Shown here piece by piece: positions 23,869 through 31,882 of a stretch of DNA of 50,248 nt (positions within the stretch are counted from its first letter, which is position 1; every line of letters starts with the position of its first letter). The stretch comes from Candidatus Obscuribacter sp. (lineage in GTDB: Bacteria > Cyanobacteriota > Vampirovibrionia > Obscuribacterales > Obscuribacteraceae), in contig JADYXR010000044.1 of NCBI GenBank assembly GCA_021772095.1, forward strand, positions 1 through 50,248, read 5' to 3'. A model generated the notes under the pieces. It had not been told where the DNA came from. It saw nothing but the letters and a program-made list of their open reading frames with translations, and did no database searches. The position numbers and the translations under genes are program-made.

Positions 23869-24393
23869 ATGCGTACTAATCTGCTCACACAAATTACAGT
23901 CGCCGCTGCAGTAATCATCGGTCTTGGCGCTGCCCCTGCAAACGCACAATCTTTTGGAGATGCGTTCTCTTCGCAAGCCACAATGGGCGAAGTCGCTGGT
24001 GGCAACAACACTTTCAATAACACCGGCGCACAGACGGAACAAATTAACAACGGAACTGCTCCGATTTTGCAGGGTGCCACCAACGGAACGATTGGACCAC
24101 AAGGCGGAGACGCGACCTCGATCATGGGCGTCAATACCGCTGGTACTGTACGTGTTAACAACTTGGCTAACCTGGAAGCCTTGCTCAACATCATCGCCAA
24201 CGGAATGGAAATCTTGGGCATCGCCTGGGGCGGTCCTACAATGATCATGGGCTTCATGCACATGGCTGCTGGTTCTCATGATGCGATGAAGAAAGTAATG
24301 TTCGGCGCTGCTGGTGTAACTGGCGGACTGGCAACACCTGGTTGCATCAACTGGCTCGTTGCATCCGCTCGTGATGCGAACTTGTTCAGCTAG
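23869..24393 (+). CDS. Exported two-helix protein, copy 3 (VirB2/TrbC pilin-like)
   Basis: 174 residues with a 26-residue signal peptide (MRTNLLTQITVAAAVIIGLG..., cleavage after ANA). The 148-residue mature part differs from the other three at only four positions by eye: two adjacent residues in MGEVAGG instead of MGEIGGG, NNGTAP instead of NNGAAP, and KKVMFG instead of KKVLFG. It is the most divergent copy. A GGGAGGG site precedes the ATG at 23869. It is the copy directly upstream of the calpain-like gene. Confidence 0.87.
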   Translation: MRTNLLTQITVAAAVIIGLGAAPANAQSFGDAFSSQATMGEVAGGNNTFNNTGAQTEQINNGTAPILQGATNGTIGPQGGDATSIMGVNTAGTVRVNNLANLEALLNIIANGMEILGIAWGGPTMIMGFMHMAAGSHDAMKKVMFGAAGVTGGLATPGCINWLVASARDANLFS

Positions 24394-24422
24394 TAGTTCA
24401 GCAAAAATCAATTCGAATTTTG

Positions 24423-24452
24423 AGAGAGGGACTTGTCCCTCTCTTTTTTTTT
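24423..24452 (+). terminator. Terminator of pilin-like copy 3
   Basis: AGAGAGGGA and TCCCTCTCT form a nine-bp stem with a CTTG loop, followed by a run of T. It separates copy 3 from the calpain-like gene. Confidence 0.93.
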
Positions 24453-24551
24453 GTCGTCGAGGCGAGTATTAAGTTTTGTACGCCGTTTTTAAAAACTGAT
24501 AAAGGCGCGCCTATCATGACTGATGTCAAGTGGCTCGCGGTGGTTTGAATT

Positions 24552-26582
24552 ATGACTCAGAACAACAATTCGCTTCTTCCTGAAGGTTACCGATTCTGGT
24601 CCGACGATAATGCGACCTTCGAAAACGCAGTCCCAGAGCCAAGAGTTGCGCCTCCAAAGAATGAAGAAGACGAATCCGGAGGTTCGCAAAGTTCAATTGT
24701 CACCGAGCCTGGTGACGGGCTCACTGCATTGAACCTGAGTGAAAGTGGCGCTGCTACTATGTTTGAGTCCGGTGCCGATGTTCAACCGATATCGGTTGAG
24801 TTTTTGCAATCATCCGCAAATTTTTCGAGTCGTGAAGCATTGCCTGATCTCGTCGACGAATTGGTCGTTCTACCGAGTAATGAATGCGTGAACGAATCAT
24901 CAAATCATCAACCGATATCGGTTGATGACTTGGACCTCGCAAACTCACCAGCCCTTCCAACTTCTGGCGGTCTGTCAGATTTTTGGCTGCAAGCACTTCA
25001 AACACCGAACGGCTCTGTTATCGACTCGGAATGGGTGGAACACAAAGATACGAACCCTGGTTGGCCAGAACAAGAACATCGTTCAAATTTATGCGAACCG
25101 CAGTTCTCGTTCTGGCGATGCGATACTGCAGGTCGAGTCGCCTGGTTCCTAGATCAAAACGGCATTGGCTGGTTAAGAGATGCGCATCACGAGAATCTTT
25201 TCTGCTCTGCCGACGGCGGTGAACGCTCCGCAATCGTACTATTAACATCCGATGGATGCTGCGTTGAAGATTCCGATGGCACCAGCATGACCATCACTTT
25301 CGCTGGAGGCTTCAAACACGAGAAAGTCAGAGAATCTCGAGAAGAACATGTGCGCAATTTGCTCAATGTTTTCTATCGAGTCGATACAAATGGCGACGAG
25401 CGTTTGAGTCTTGCTGAAATCGAAAGTTCTTTGCATAGTTGCGAAGAAACTGAACGTCCGTTGATTAACTCCCTTCGGACGCACTTTAAACGAATCGAGT
25501 GGTCCAGGCGCGGAATGTTTGGCCATGCGGCTGCAGGACTTACTCTTAAGGAAATTCTCGACCTGACAGCAAATGGAAATAGAAATTCTTCAAACGATAT
25601 AGATGAACTACTCCTATCTCAAATCGAGACGGTGATAGATTTTCTCGATCCCAATCGCACCGGTTTTATTGCGCCAGAGGCTTTTGAACTGGCTCTTCAA
25701 AAATTAGTGATGCCCGCTCAGCTTCGTCAGGCTTTGGAAGGTTTGATTAGACGATTAAACGAGCTTTCGCTTTTTCGCGCTTATGGTTTTAACGCTGAAC
25801 AATGGAAACCTAGTCGGCATGCTGCTCGGTTGATGTTGTGTGACGTTTATAATCGAGCACCTATGTCTGCATCAGCGGACATGCCCACTTGGGCTAGTCG
25901 CGAACTCCGTTCAGACTATGATGAGACGTTGTACGCAGACGAGAAAAATCCTCTTGCAAGTATTTCGATTGGTGCCATCAATAATTGCGTTGATGCTCAC
26001 CAGTCATTTATGTCTGTAGTCGCTGCAGTGATTGTGCACGATCCGGAAGAGGTTCTTCGTACGGTGCGCCGATCGGACAATGGTGCGTTTGTTGTCACCT
26101 TCAGTGGTGACCGAAACGTCCCGGTTAGAGTTTTGCTGCCGGCGCAAAAAGAAATTCACGAATACGGACTCGCCGCAAAACACGGAGTGTGGGCGAAAAT
26201 TCTTGGGCGCGCTTTTGGTCACTATCTCGAACATACGATGAATTCGAAAATGGAAAACCACTCACTAAGCGTCACTCATCAAATCGCGCAGTTGTTCGTG
26301 GGAAAAGAAGTGCGATACAGCTCGCTAAAAGAACAGTGTTCAAACGAATTGGCCAATCAAATAGATTCGCTGTGGATGCACGAGCGAATGATGGTGCTTT
26401 GCCGTTTTCCTCGCGACGAACAAGACACTTCAGCAAGCGTTTTAAAACATACCTGTGCTGTAGTTGGCTGGGAGCCTCAGTCCGGCGAAGTTTCATTTCT
26501 GGATCCCCAGGGTGGAATGGTGCAGCGAATTTCTTTTGAGTCTCTGCAAACTACGTTCGATACGTTGTTGTATTCGACATAG
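24552..26582 (+). CDS. EF-hand protein with calpain-like C-terminal domain
   Basis: 676 residues, no signal peptide. The N-terminal 150 residues are acidic and disordered-looking and contain two palindromic repeats read as QPISV (79-82 region and 120-124). Residues 278-289 (DTNGDERLSLAE) form an EF-hand loop with a non-standard sixth residue; 366-377 (DPNRTGFIAPEA) is a degenerate second one. The C-terminal 210 residues resemble calpain-type papain-fold peptidases: FMSVVAAV helix, HDPEEVLRTV, DNGAFVVTFSG, GVWAKILGRAFGHYL, then LKHTCAVVGW (His633) and FLDPQGG. The nucleophile is unclear: Cys479 lies five residues before the expected place, where Gln484 sits. It could be a peptidase or an inactive relative. 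It lies between pilin-like copies 3 and 4. Confidence 0.72.
   Translation: MTQNNNSLLPEGYRFWSDDNATFENAVPEPRVAPPKNEEDESGGSQSSIVTEPGDGLTALNLSESGAATMFESGADVQPISVEFLQSSANFSSREALPDLVDELVVLPSNECVNESSNHQPISVDDLDLANSPALPTSGGLSDFWLQALQTPNGSVIDSEWVEHKDTNPGWPEQEHRSNLCEPQFSFWRCDTAGRVAWFLDQNGIGWLRDAHHENLFCSADGGERSAIVLLTSDGCCVEDSDGTSMTITFAGGFKHEKVRESREEHVRNLLNVFYRVDTNGDERLSLAEIESSLHSCEETERPLINSLRTHFKRIEWSRRGMFGHAAAGLTLKEILDLTANGNRNSSNDIDELLLSQIETVIDFLDPNRTGFIAPEAFELALQKLVMPAQLRQALEGLIRRLNELSLFRAYGFNAEQWKPSRHAARLMLCDVYNRAPMSASADMPTWASRELRSDYDETLYADEKNPLASISIGAINNCVDAHQSFMSVVAAVIVHDPEEVLRTVRRSDNGAFVVTFSGDRNVPVRVLLPAQKEIHEYGLAAKHGVWAKILGRAFGHYLEHTMNSKMENHSLSVTHQIAQLFVGKEVRYSSLKEQCSNELANQIDSLWMHERMMVLCRFPRDEQDTSASVLKHTCAVVGWEPQSGEVSFLDPQGGMVQRISFESLQTTFDTLLYST
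24783..24798. repeat. Palindromic repeat inside the calpain-like gene
   Basis: Exact copy, read in frame as Gln-Pro-Ile-Ser-Val followed by Glu-Phe-Leu. Confidence 0.97.
24909..24924. repeat. Second palindromic repeat inside the calpain-like gene
   Basis: Exact copy in the same frame (Gln-Pro-Ile-Ser-Val-Asp-Asp-Leu), with four extra complementary pairs (left TCAT, right ATGA). Confidence 0.97.
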
Positions 26583-26670
26583 ATTCCTGTGAAAAGGCTG
26601 TTCTGAAGAGATTTAAGCCGGCTTGATGTCAATAGTTTCTAAAAATGTATTGTGCTTTACATTCCAGCGC

Positions 26671-26699
26671 TTGACTTCATGCCCCTTAGCGATTAATCT
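26671..26699 (+). promoter_or_regulatory. Promoter of pilin-like copy 4
   Basis: TTGACT, 17-base spacer, TAATCT, with the -10 about 80 bases before the start codon, as for copies 1 and 2. Confidence 0.7.
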
Positions 26700-26781
26700 A
26701 TAAACGATTCAATTTTTCGAATCACTCTAGTTCAATCACTTACTAACTCAATCAATCGCCACCTGCCGGAGGGTTCTCTCT

Positions 26782-27300
26782 ATGCATAAGTCATTCGCAC
26801 GTATTGCCGTCGCAGCCGCACTCTTGGTCGGACTCTCTACGCCAGCTTTCGCACAATCATTCGGAGATGCTTTCTCCTCGCAAGCCACGATGGGTGAAAT
26901 CGGTGGCGGCAATAACACTTTTAATAACACCGGAGCTCAGACTGAGCAAATCAACAATGGTGCCGCACCGATTCTTCAAGGTGCCACAAACGGTACAATC
27001 GGACCACAAGGTGGAGATGCCACCTCGATCATGGGTGTTAACACCGCTGGTACGGTTCGCGTAAACAACCTGGCCAACCTCGAAGCGTTGCTCAACATCA
27101 TCGCTAACGGTATGGAAATCCTCGGTATCGCCTGGGGTGGACCAACAATGATCATGGGCTTCATGCACATGGCTGCTGGTTCTCACGATGCGATGAAGAA
27201 GGTTCTGTTCGGAGCCGCCGGTGTCACCGGTGGATTGGCAACACCTGGTTGCATCAACTGGCTCGTTGCATCCGCCCGCGATGCCAACCTGTTCAGCTAA
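26782..27300 (+). CDS. Exported two-helix protein, copy 4 (VirB2/TrbC pilin-like)
   Basis: 172 residues. Its signal peptide (MHKSFARIAVAAALLVGLST..., cleavage after AFA) is the most different of the four, yet the mature 148 residues are identical to copies 1 and 2. It is separated from copy 3 by the calpain-like gene and stands just before the ThiF-like gene. A GGAGG site precedes the ATG at 26782. Confidence 0.87.
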   Translation: MHKSFARIAVAAALLVGLSTPAFAQSFGDAFSSQATMGEIGGGNNTFNNTGAQTEQINNGAAPILQGATNGTIGPQGGDATSIMGVNTAGTVRVNNLANLEALLNIIANGMEILGIAWGGPTMIMGFMHMAAGSHDAMKKVLFGAAGVTGGLATPGCINWLVASARDANLFS

Positions 27301-27330
27301 ATAGCTTTCCCCCGCCAACGCCAGCCAGAG

Positions 27331-27352
27331 ACCTCCCGGAAGGGGGGTTTTT
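27331..27352 (+). terminator. Terminator of pilin-like copy 4
   Basis: ACCTCCC pairs with GGGGGGT (one G-T pair) around GGAA, followed by T residues. It ends 23 bases before the ThiF-like start, so read-through could feed that gene. Confidence 0.8.
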
Positions 27353-27374
27353 GGTCATTCTAGAGGGATAACAA

Positions 27375-28289
27375 TTGAGTGAAAATCTTCAACCGATATC
27401 GGTTGGAGATTTTTTTTCACCTCAATTGAGAAGTCCAGCCAAGCAGCAATCGTGCGAGCTCAAGCGTTTTACACATGCGCACTTCGTCGAAGTGATACCA
27501 TTTGAACGGCGAGCATGTTCCATTAGAACTTCTAATTATCATCAAGGACCGAGCATCATTAGTCTCACGAAAGATCAGCTTGAGCGTTATCGGCATCAAC
27601 TCTCTATGCCTGGTATGACCAAAGAAAAGCAAGAACGACTGATCTCGTCCAGCTGTTTGCTTGTCGCTGGCGATGCTCCACTGGAAACAACAATAAAACA
27701 TTTAATTGCCGCAGGTGTTGGCAAAATCATTGTGATTGGAGAAGCTTTCAGTTTAAGTGCAATGAGTGCAATAGCTTCTCACGCCGGCAACCTTGACGTA
27801 ACTGTTGAGTTCCACCAATTGCCTGCAAGTGGTGTCACCAGTGGTGATGACCATCAGGTGTCTGAGAGTATCATTGAAAATGTCGACCTCGTGGTGGAAG
27901 CTTCGCTGGACTGGCAATTTAAACTTCGTCTATGCGATTTTTGCATGCGGCTGGGCGTGCCGATGATACATTCGGGTTCGTCCGGTTTGCGATTTCAAAT
28001 CTTCACTATGGTTCCAGGCAAGTCAGCCTGCCTTCGATGCGCTTTGCCTCGGGCTGGAATTGATGATTTCCCGATTACACCGGTAGAACGCTCTACGTTT
28101 GCACCAATTGCCACGTGTGCCGGCGCCTTGATGGCATCGGAATCGATCAAATTGCTGGCCAACCTTGGTGCATCACAAGGAAACGAACTTTGGAAAGTTG
28201 ATGGTTTAAGCGGAGAAATTGAGATTATTCGTGGTCTTGATCCACGGCAGGACTGCCCCGATTGCGGACGCGCCAGCAGACCGCGGTAA
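27375..28289 (+). CDS. ThiF/MoeB/HesA-like protein with degenerate nucleotide-binding site
   Basis: 304 residues. From about residue 65 it follows the E1-like fold: LTKDQLERYRHQLSMPGM, LLVAG...IAAGVGKIIVIG, DLVVEASLDW, FTMVPGKSACLRC, ATCAGALMASESIKLLAN and DCPDCG. The four zinc cysteines (219, 222, 294, 297) are intact. The ATP-binding GxGGLG is replaced by GDAPLE, the D-x-D...N-x-x-R element is lost (GEAFSLSAMS) and the Mg-binding Asp appears to be Leu, so adenylation is doubtful. The start is TTG at 27375 with GAGGG seven bases upstream. A palindromic repeat at codons 6-10 encodes QPISV. Possible roles are a scaffold or pseudoenzyme for peptide or protein modification; this is inference. 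Confidence 0.78.
   Translation: MSENLQPISVGDFFSPQLRSPAKQQSCELKRFTHAHFVEVIPFERRACSIRTSNYHQGPSIISLTKDQLERYRHQLSMPGMTKEKQERLISSSCLLVAGDAPLETTIKHLIAAGVGKIIVIGEAFSLSAMSAIASHAGNLDVTVEFHQLPASGVTSGDDHQVSESIIENVDLVVEASLDWQFKLRLCDFCMRLGVPMIHSGSSGLRFQIFTMVPGKSACLRCALPRAGIDDFPITPVERSTFAPIATCAGALMASESIKLLANLGASQGNELWKVDGLSGEIEIIRGLDPRQDCPDCGRASRPR
27390..27405. repeat. Palindromic repeat at the start of the ThiF-like gene
   Basis: Exact copy 15 bases after the TTG start, read as Gln-Pro-Ile-Ser-Val, the same frame as the two copies in the calpain-like gene. Confidence 0.97.
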
Positions 28290-28304
28290 ATGATCTAATC
28301 TACT

Positions 28305-28484
28305 CAACCGATATCGGTTGATGTTTTGAATTTCTGCATCCGTTGTCGTCTCGAGTTTGGAGAACTTGATTCCTGGTGCGTTTGCGCTGTCGGAAATGCT
28401 CAACCGATATCGGTTGAAGATTCGACCCACCCCCACGCACGATGACAAAGTCCGCCAGGTCTAAAACTCAACCGATATCGGTTG
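28305..28484. repeat. Cluster of three exact palindromic repeats
   Basis: Exact copies at 28305-28320, 28401-28416 and 28469-28484, filling the space between the convergent ThiF-like and Het-C-like genes. Confidence 0.95.
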
Positions 28485-28530
28485 ATTGATATGGTTCAAC
28501 CAAACCAAGCGCGGCCAACTCAAGCGCGAC

Positions 28531-29283
28531 CTAATCCCCTGCCTCAATCGCGTCCTCAGCTTCAGTCGGAATCCTCTGTAAGCACGAGGCCTGTCGCAAC
28601 GCCAAAAGTATCGTAGCCGAACGCTCACCGTACTTATTTCTCAGCAGCGCTTCAAGAAACGTCCATTGTCTCGTTGTCTCTCGAATGGCCAGCCCTCTTG
28701 CCACTTTTCCATAAGTCGTATCCTGCAAAGGTTGGCTCATTTTTGCTTTTGCCGCCGGGTCGACTTTCAGTTCGGCACCGCCGACCGCGGCCGGATTGTT
28801 TTCACTCAACCTGGCCCAGTCGAACAAATCGATCGAGTAAGGATCAAAGCCACCATCAGTAGTGCGGTCCAATTCGTCAACCTTCAATTTCAAATAATTG
28901 GTGTTGCTGTAAAAATCCTGCACCGTGTGCAGCATCATTCCGAAGTGGTAGAGCGCGCGCGTTCTGCTTTCTGCATTGGAATCTGCGTCGGCGGCATAAT
29001 TGAGAATCTTTTTTTGTTCTCGTTTGACATACTCGTATGAGCGATTCACGTTTTTTGTCTCGAAGTGTCTTTGCTCTTCGCTGTCGGCGTCGTTGGCCTG
29101 CGAGTCTTGCGCCTTGCTGCCGTTGATTATTACTTCGATGTTGGCCGGACAAATGGTGCCGGATAGTCCTTCGCGAACCACTCCGGCATGCACGTCACCG
29201 TCAGGTTCCGAACTGGTAAAGCCGCTCAACAGGGATCCCGAGAAGACGATTGCTAAAAAAGAAAGTCGAGCAATTCTGACCAT
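28531..29283 (-). CDS. Secreted Het-C/zinc phospholipase C-like protein
   Basis: 250 residues with a signal peptide (MVRIARLSFLAIVFSGSLLS). The segment ALYHFGMMLHTVQDFYSNTN (about 110-129) is the hallmark of the HET-C/phospholipase C-like helical fold, where the His and Asp residues bind metal. The rest is helical and ends in an acidic tail. Homologues act on membranes or are surface proteins; the substrate here is unknown. The ATG at 29283 follows AGGAAGG. It is convergent with the ThiF-like gene across a cluster of three repeats and divergent from the exonuclease gene. Confidence 0.72.
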   Translation of the reverse strand: MVRIARLSFLAIVFSGSLLSGFTSSEPDGDVHAGVVREGLSGTICPANIEVIINGSKAQDSQANDADSEEQRHFETKNVNRSYEYVKREQKKILNYAADADSNAESRTRALYHFGMMLHTVQDFYSNTNYLKLKVDELDRTTDGGFDPYSIDLFDWARLSENNPAAVGGAELKVDPAAKAKMSQPLQDTTYGKVARGLAIRETTRQWTFLEALLRNKYGERSATILLALRQASCLQRIPTEAEDAIEAGD

Positions 29284-29575
29284 TTACCTTCCTGTGATCC
29301 CAAAGCGAAACGACTTCACTTCTTAAAATCATACGCATGTTTGATATTGCTTGCATATCGGGCGGGCTTCGCGCCTTCGCTATAGCCTTTCTATATGCAG
29401 GGCCTTGGCGTCTTGCCGTTTATAACTGCCGTATATGTTTGCTGCTGTCAATCGTATCGTGTACTCATACAGCCCAGATTTTCTTGCACCAATGTTTGGC
29501 TGATTTTAGTTTGGCCGACCCCTGGCTGTAGGAACATATTCCCGTTCTATTACCAACTTTCACTGGCAGGCAGCA

Positions 29576-30433
29576 ATGGTGCAGTTTGATAATGATACGT
29601 GTTTATCTGAGTTCGATTTTGTCGCGTTCGACGTCGAGACTACCGGCCTTTCTCCTGTAGCTAATCGACTGGTTGAACTGTCTGGTGTCAAATTTCGGCG
29701 CGGAAGCGAAACGTTTGAAACGTTCTCAACTTTGATCGATCCTGAGGTCCCCATCCCAAGCGTGGTTACGGGGATACACGGGATAACCGACGACATGGTG
29801 CAAGGAGCACCAACCGCTAAAGACGCGGTGAATAAATTCGTGGAATGGTCCGGATGCGACTCGGTGATGATGGCGCACAATGCACCATTCGACGTCGAGT
29901 TTTTGCGCGTCAATTTAGCTCGAGCAGGAGCCGCCTGTCCAGCCAATTTCGTGGTCGACACTTTGACTATCTCGCGCGAATTTCTGCGCGAAACCAAAAA
30001 TCATCAACTTAAAACAGTGGTTGAACACTTCAGTTTGCCGCAGGGTGATTATCACCGGGCGCTCTCCGACAGCTTCCACGTCAAAAATGTTTTCTTGCGA
30101 CTGCTTCAAGATTATCAATTGAACAAATGGAATGATCTGACCATCAATGGTTTTGTCAGCAAATTTGACTACGACCACCATGCCGAGAGCACCATGAACT
30201 CTCTGCCTGAGCAAACCATGTTGATTGTTGAAGCAATTCGCGGAGTAATTGAACGAAGCGCGTCGATGGTGATGGAGTATCAAGGATCGTTCAAGTCGAC
30301 TCCAAACGTTCAGCCCACGGCACTGATTCACAGTCGCGGCAATCTATATCTCTCCGCGTTTTGTCGCCGGGCCCAAGCTGAAAGAACTTTTAGGGTGGAC
30401 AAGATTTCGAAAATCAAGTCTGTGAGCGGCTAA
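29576..30433 (+). CDS. DEDDh 3'-5' exonuclease (DNA polymerase III epsilon-like)
   Basis: 285 residues. The exonuclease motifs are Exo I FDVETTGL (Asp and Glu, about 19-21), Exo II AHNAPFDVEFL (about 100) and Exo III YHRALSDS (His and Asp, about 160), which defines the DEDDh family of DnaQ. The C-terminal 110 residues are less typical and include a small unrecognised domain ending FRVDKISKIK. Such stand-alone proteins act in proofreading or in DNA repair and RNA processing; it need not be the replicative subunit. ATG at 29576 with AGG upstream. Confidence 0.88.
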   Translation: MVQFDNDTCLSEFDFVAFDVETTGLSPVANRLVELSGVKFRRGSETFETFSTLIDPEVPIPSVVTGIHGITDDMVQGAPTAKDAVNKFVEWSGCDSVMMAHNAPFDVEFLRVNLARAGAACPANFVVDTLTISREFLRETKNHQLKTVVEHFSLPQGDYHRALSDSFHVKNVFLRLLQDYQLNKWNDLTINGFVSKFDYDHHAESTMNSLPEQTMLIVEAIRGVIERSASMVMEYQGSFKSTPNVQPTALIHSRGNLYLSAFCRRAQAERTFRVDKISKIKSVSG

Positions 30434-30561
30434 AGCCAGTTGCGCTCGGCGACCGAATCGACAGGACAGGCAAAACCAGCCAGTTAATGATAAAGTTGTT
30501 GGCCCGTTGTGACCCGTTTTCATGACGTTGAGCACGATTTCTCGAGCCGAGTGAGAGTTCC

Positions 30562-31791
30562 ATGGCGCCTTCCCGCTTTCGAAAACCAATTACGCTGCCT
30601 ATTGCTGCGTTGCTTCTGACCGGGCTTTGCGCCCAATCGGCAGAAGCTGTGTCGTTTGTCGATAAAGCGGTGGGGATCTGGCAGTCGAAAATCAACAAAT
30701 CGAAAGACAAAGACGGCACGGACAAGACTGAAGACAAAGGGCTAGCCGAGGAAGGCGACGCCAAAGTGAAAACTTCATCGCCTGAAGTTTCGGAACTTTC
30801 CGAAGACGTCGTTGGCAAAATCGCCAAGCATACGAAAATGGGAGATACGTTCTTCCAGCGCCGCGACTTCACCAACGCGATGATCGAGTATCAAGATATC
30901 GTCAAACTCGACAGCGAAAATACAAAAGGGCATTACATGCTCGGCAAGATTTTGATGGCTATGTCTGATTACGAGGAAGCGCTTAAGGAGTTCGAAAAAG
31001 TCGTCTCAATCCGCCCCATGAGTGGCGATGCGCATTTTAACAAAGCCGAAGCATTGCGCATGTTGGGACGTTATGAGGATGCCCGAAAAGCATACAGCAC
31101 GTCGTTGAAAACAAACACCGGCAACGCGCTTGCGCATGCCTATCTGGGCGAGTGCTACCGAAACGAAGGTGATTACCGCGCCGCCATCAAAGAGTGCAAG
31201 GATGCAATCAAACTCGATGAAAAATCGGTGGTACCACGCCTGGTGCTAGCCCAGTGCTATGTGGCGACAAGAGTTCCCGATCTTTCAATCGAACAATATC
31301 AAAAAGCGATAGCCATCAACCCCTCAGATCCGGTCACGCACTCGCGCTACGGCGTTGCGCTCGGGCATATGAAAAAGTGGGATCAGGCGTTGGAAGAATT
31401 ATCCACCGCGACCCGCTTAGATCCGGATTACGCGCAAGGTCACGTCGGCAGATCTTGGGTTTTGGCAAACACGAAACAGTTGCCCGAGGCTCTGGAAGAG
31501 GCACGTCTGGCGGTTTCGCTGGCACCAAACGATGCCGACACGCACTCCAGTCTGGCTTGGGTTTATTCGCAAATCGGTGACCACGTTTCGTCAGTCATGC
31601 AATACAGACTGGCCGTCACCATCAATCCGAAAAATGCCGAACTGCATAAGGCGCTCGGAATGGCTCTCAAAGAGCGCGGCGACGTAAACGGAGCGATTGC
31701 CGAGTTACTCGCGACCACGAAAATGATGCCCAATGACTATGAGTCGCAGCTAGCCCTCCAGTCATTGATGCAGAAACGGCATCAGCAATAG
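30562..31791 (+). CDS. Exported TPR protein
   Basis: 409 residues. A signal peptide (about 1-29, ending QSAEA) is followed by a charged Lys/Asp linker (about 45-75) and then roughly eight or nine tetratricopeptide repeats from residue 92 to the end (for example AMIEYQDIVKLDSENTKGHY, EALKEFEKVVSIRP, AIKECKDAIKLDEKS, SIEQYQKAIAINPSD). TPR proteins are protein-binding scaffolds; the partner is unknown. It is convergent with the matrixin-like gene 91 bases on. Confidence 0.88.
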   Translation: MAPSRFRKPITLPIAALLLTGLCAQSAEAVSFVDKAVGIWQSKINKSKDKDGTDKTEDKGLAEEGDAKVKTSSPEVSELSEDVVGKIAKHTKMGDTFFQRRDFTNAMIEYQDIVKLDSENTKGHYMLGKILMAMSDYEEALKEFEKVVSIRPMSGDAHFNKAEALRMLGRYEDARKAYSTSLKTNTGNALAHAYLGECYRNEGDYRAAIKECKDAIKLDEKSVVPRLVLAQCYVATRVPDLSIEQYQKAIAINPSDPVTHSRYGVALGHMKKWDQALEELSTATRLDPDYAQGHVGRSWVLANTKQLPEALEEARLAVSLAPNDADTHSSLAWVYSQIGDHVSSVMQYRLAVTINPKNAELHKALGMALKERGDVNGAIAELLATTKMMPNDYESQLALQSLMQKRHQQ

Positions 31792-31882
31792 TTTTCGTTT
31801 CAAAGAATGAACTTAAACTTGATTGCTTCGAACGCGGTATCGCGGCAAGCCTGGTCGCGCTGTGAGCCGTCTTCGCAGTCAG

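Noticed and set aside
21976..28289. Island read as a complete type IV secretion locus
   Set aside because: Only pilin-like proteins are present; no VirB4, VirB6, VirB8-10 or coupling protein is seen, so only similarity of architecture is claimed.
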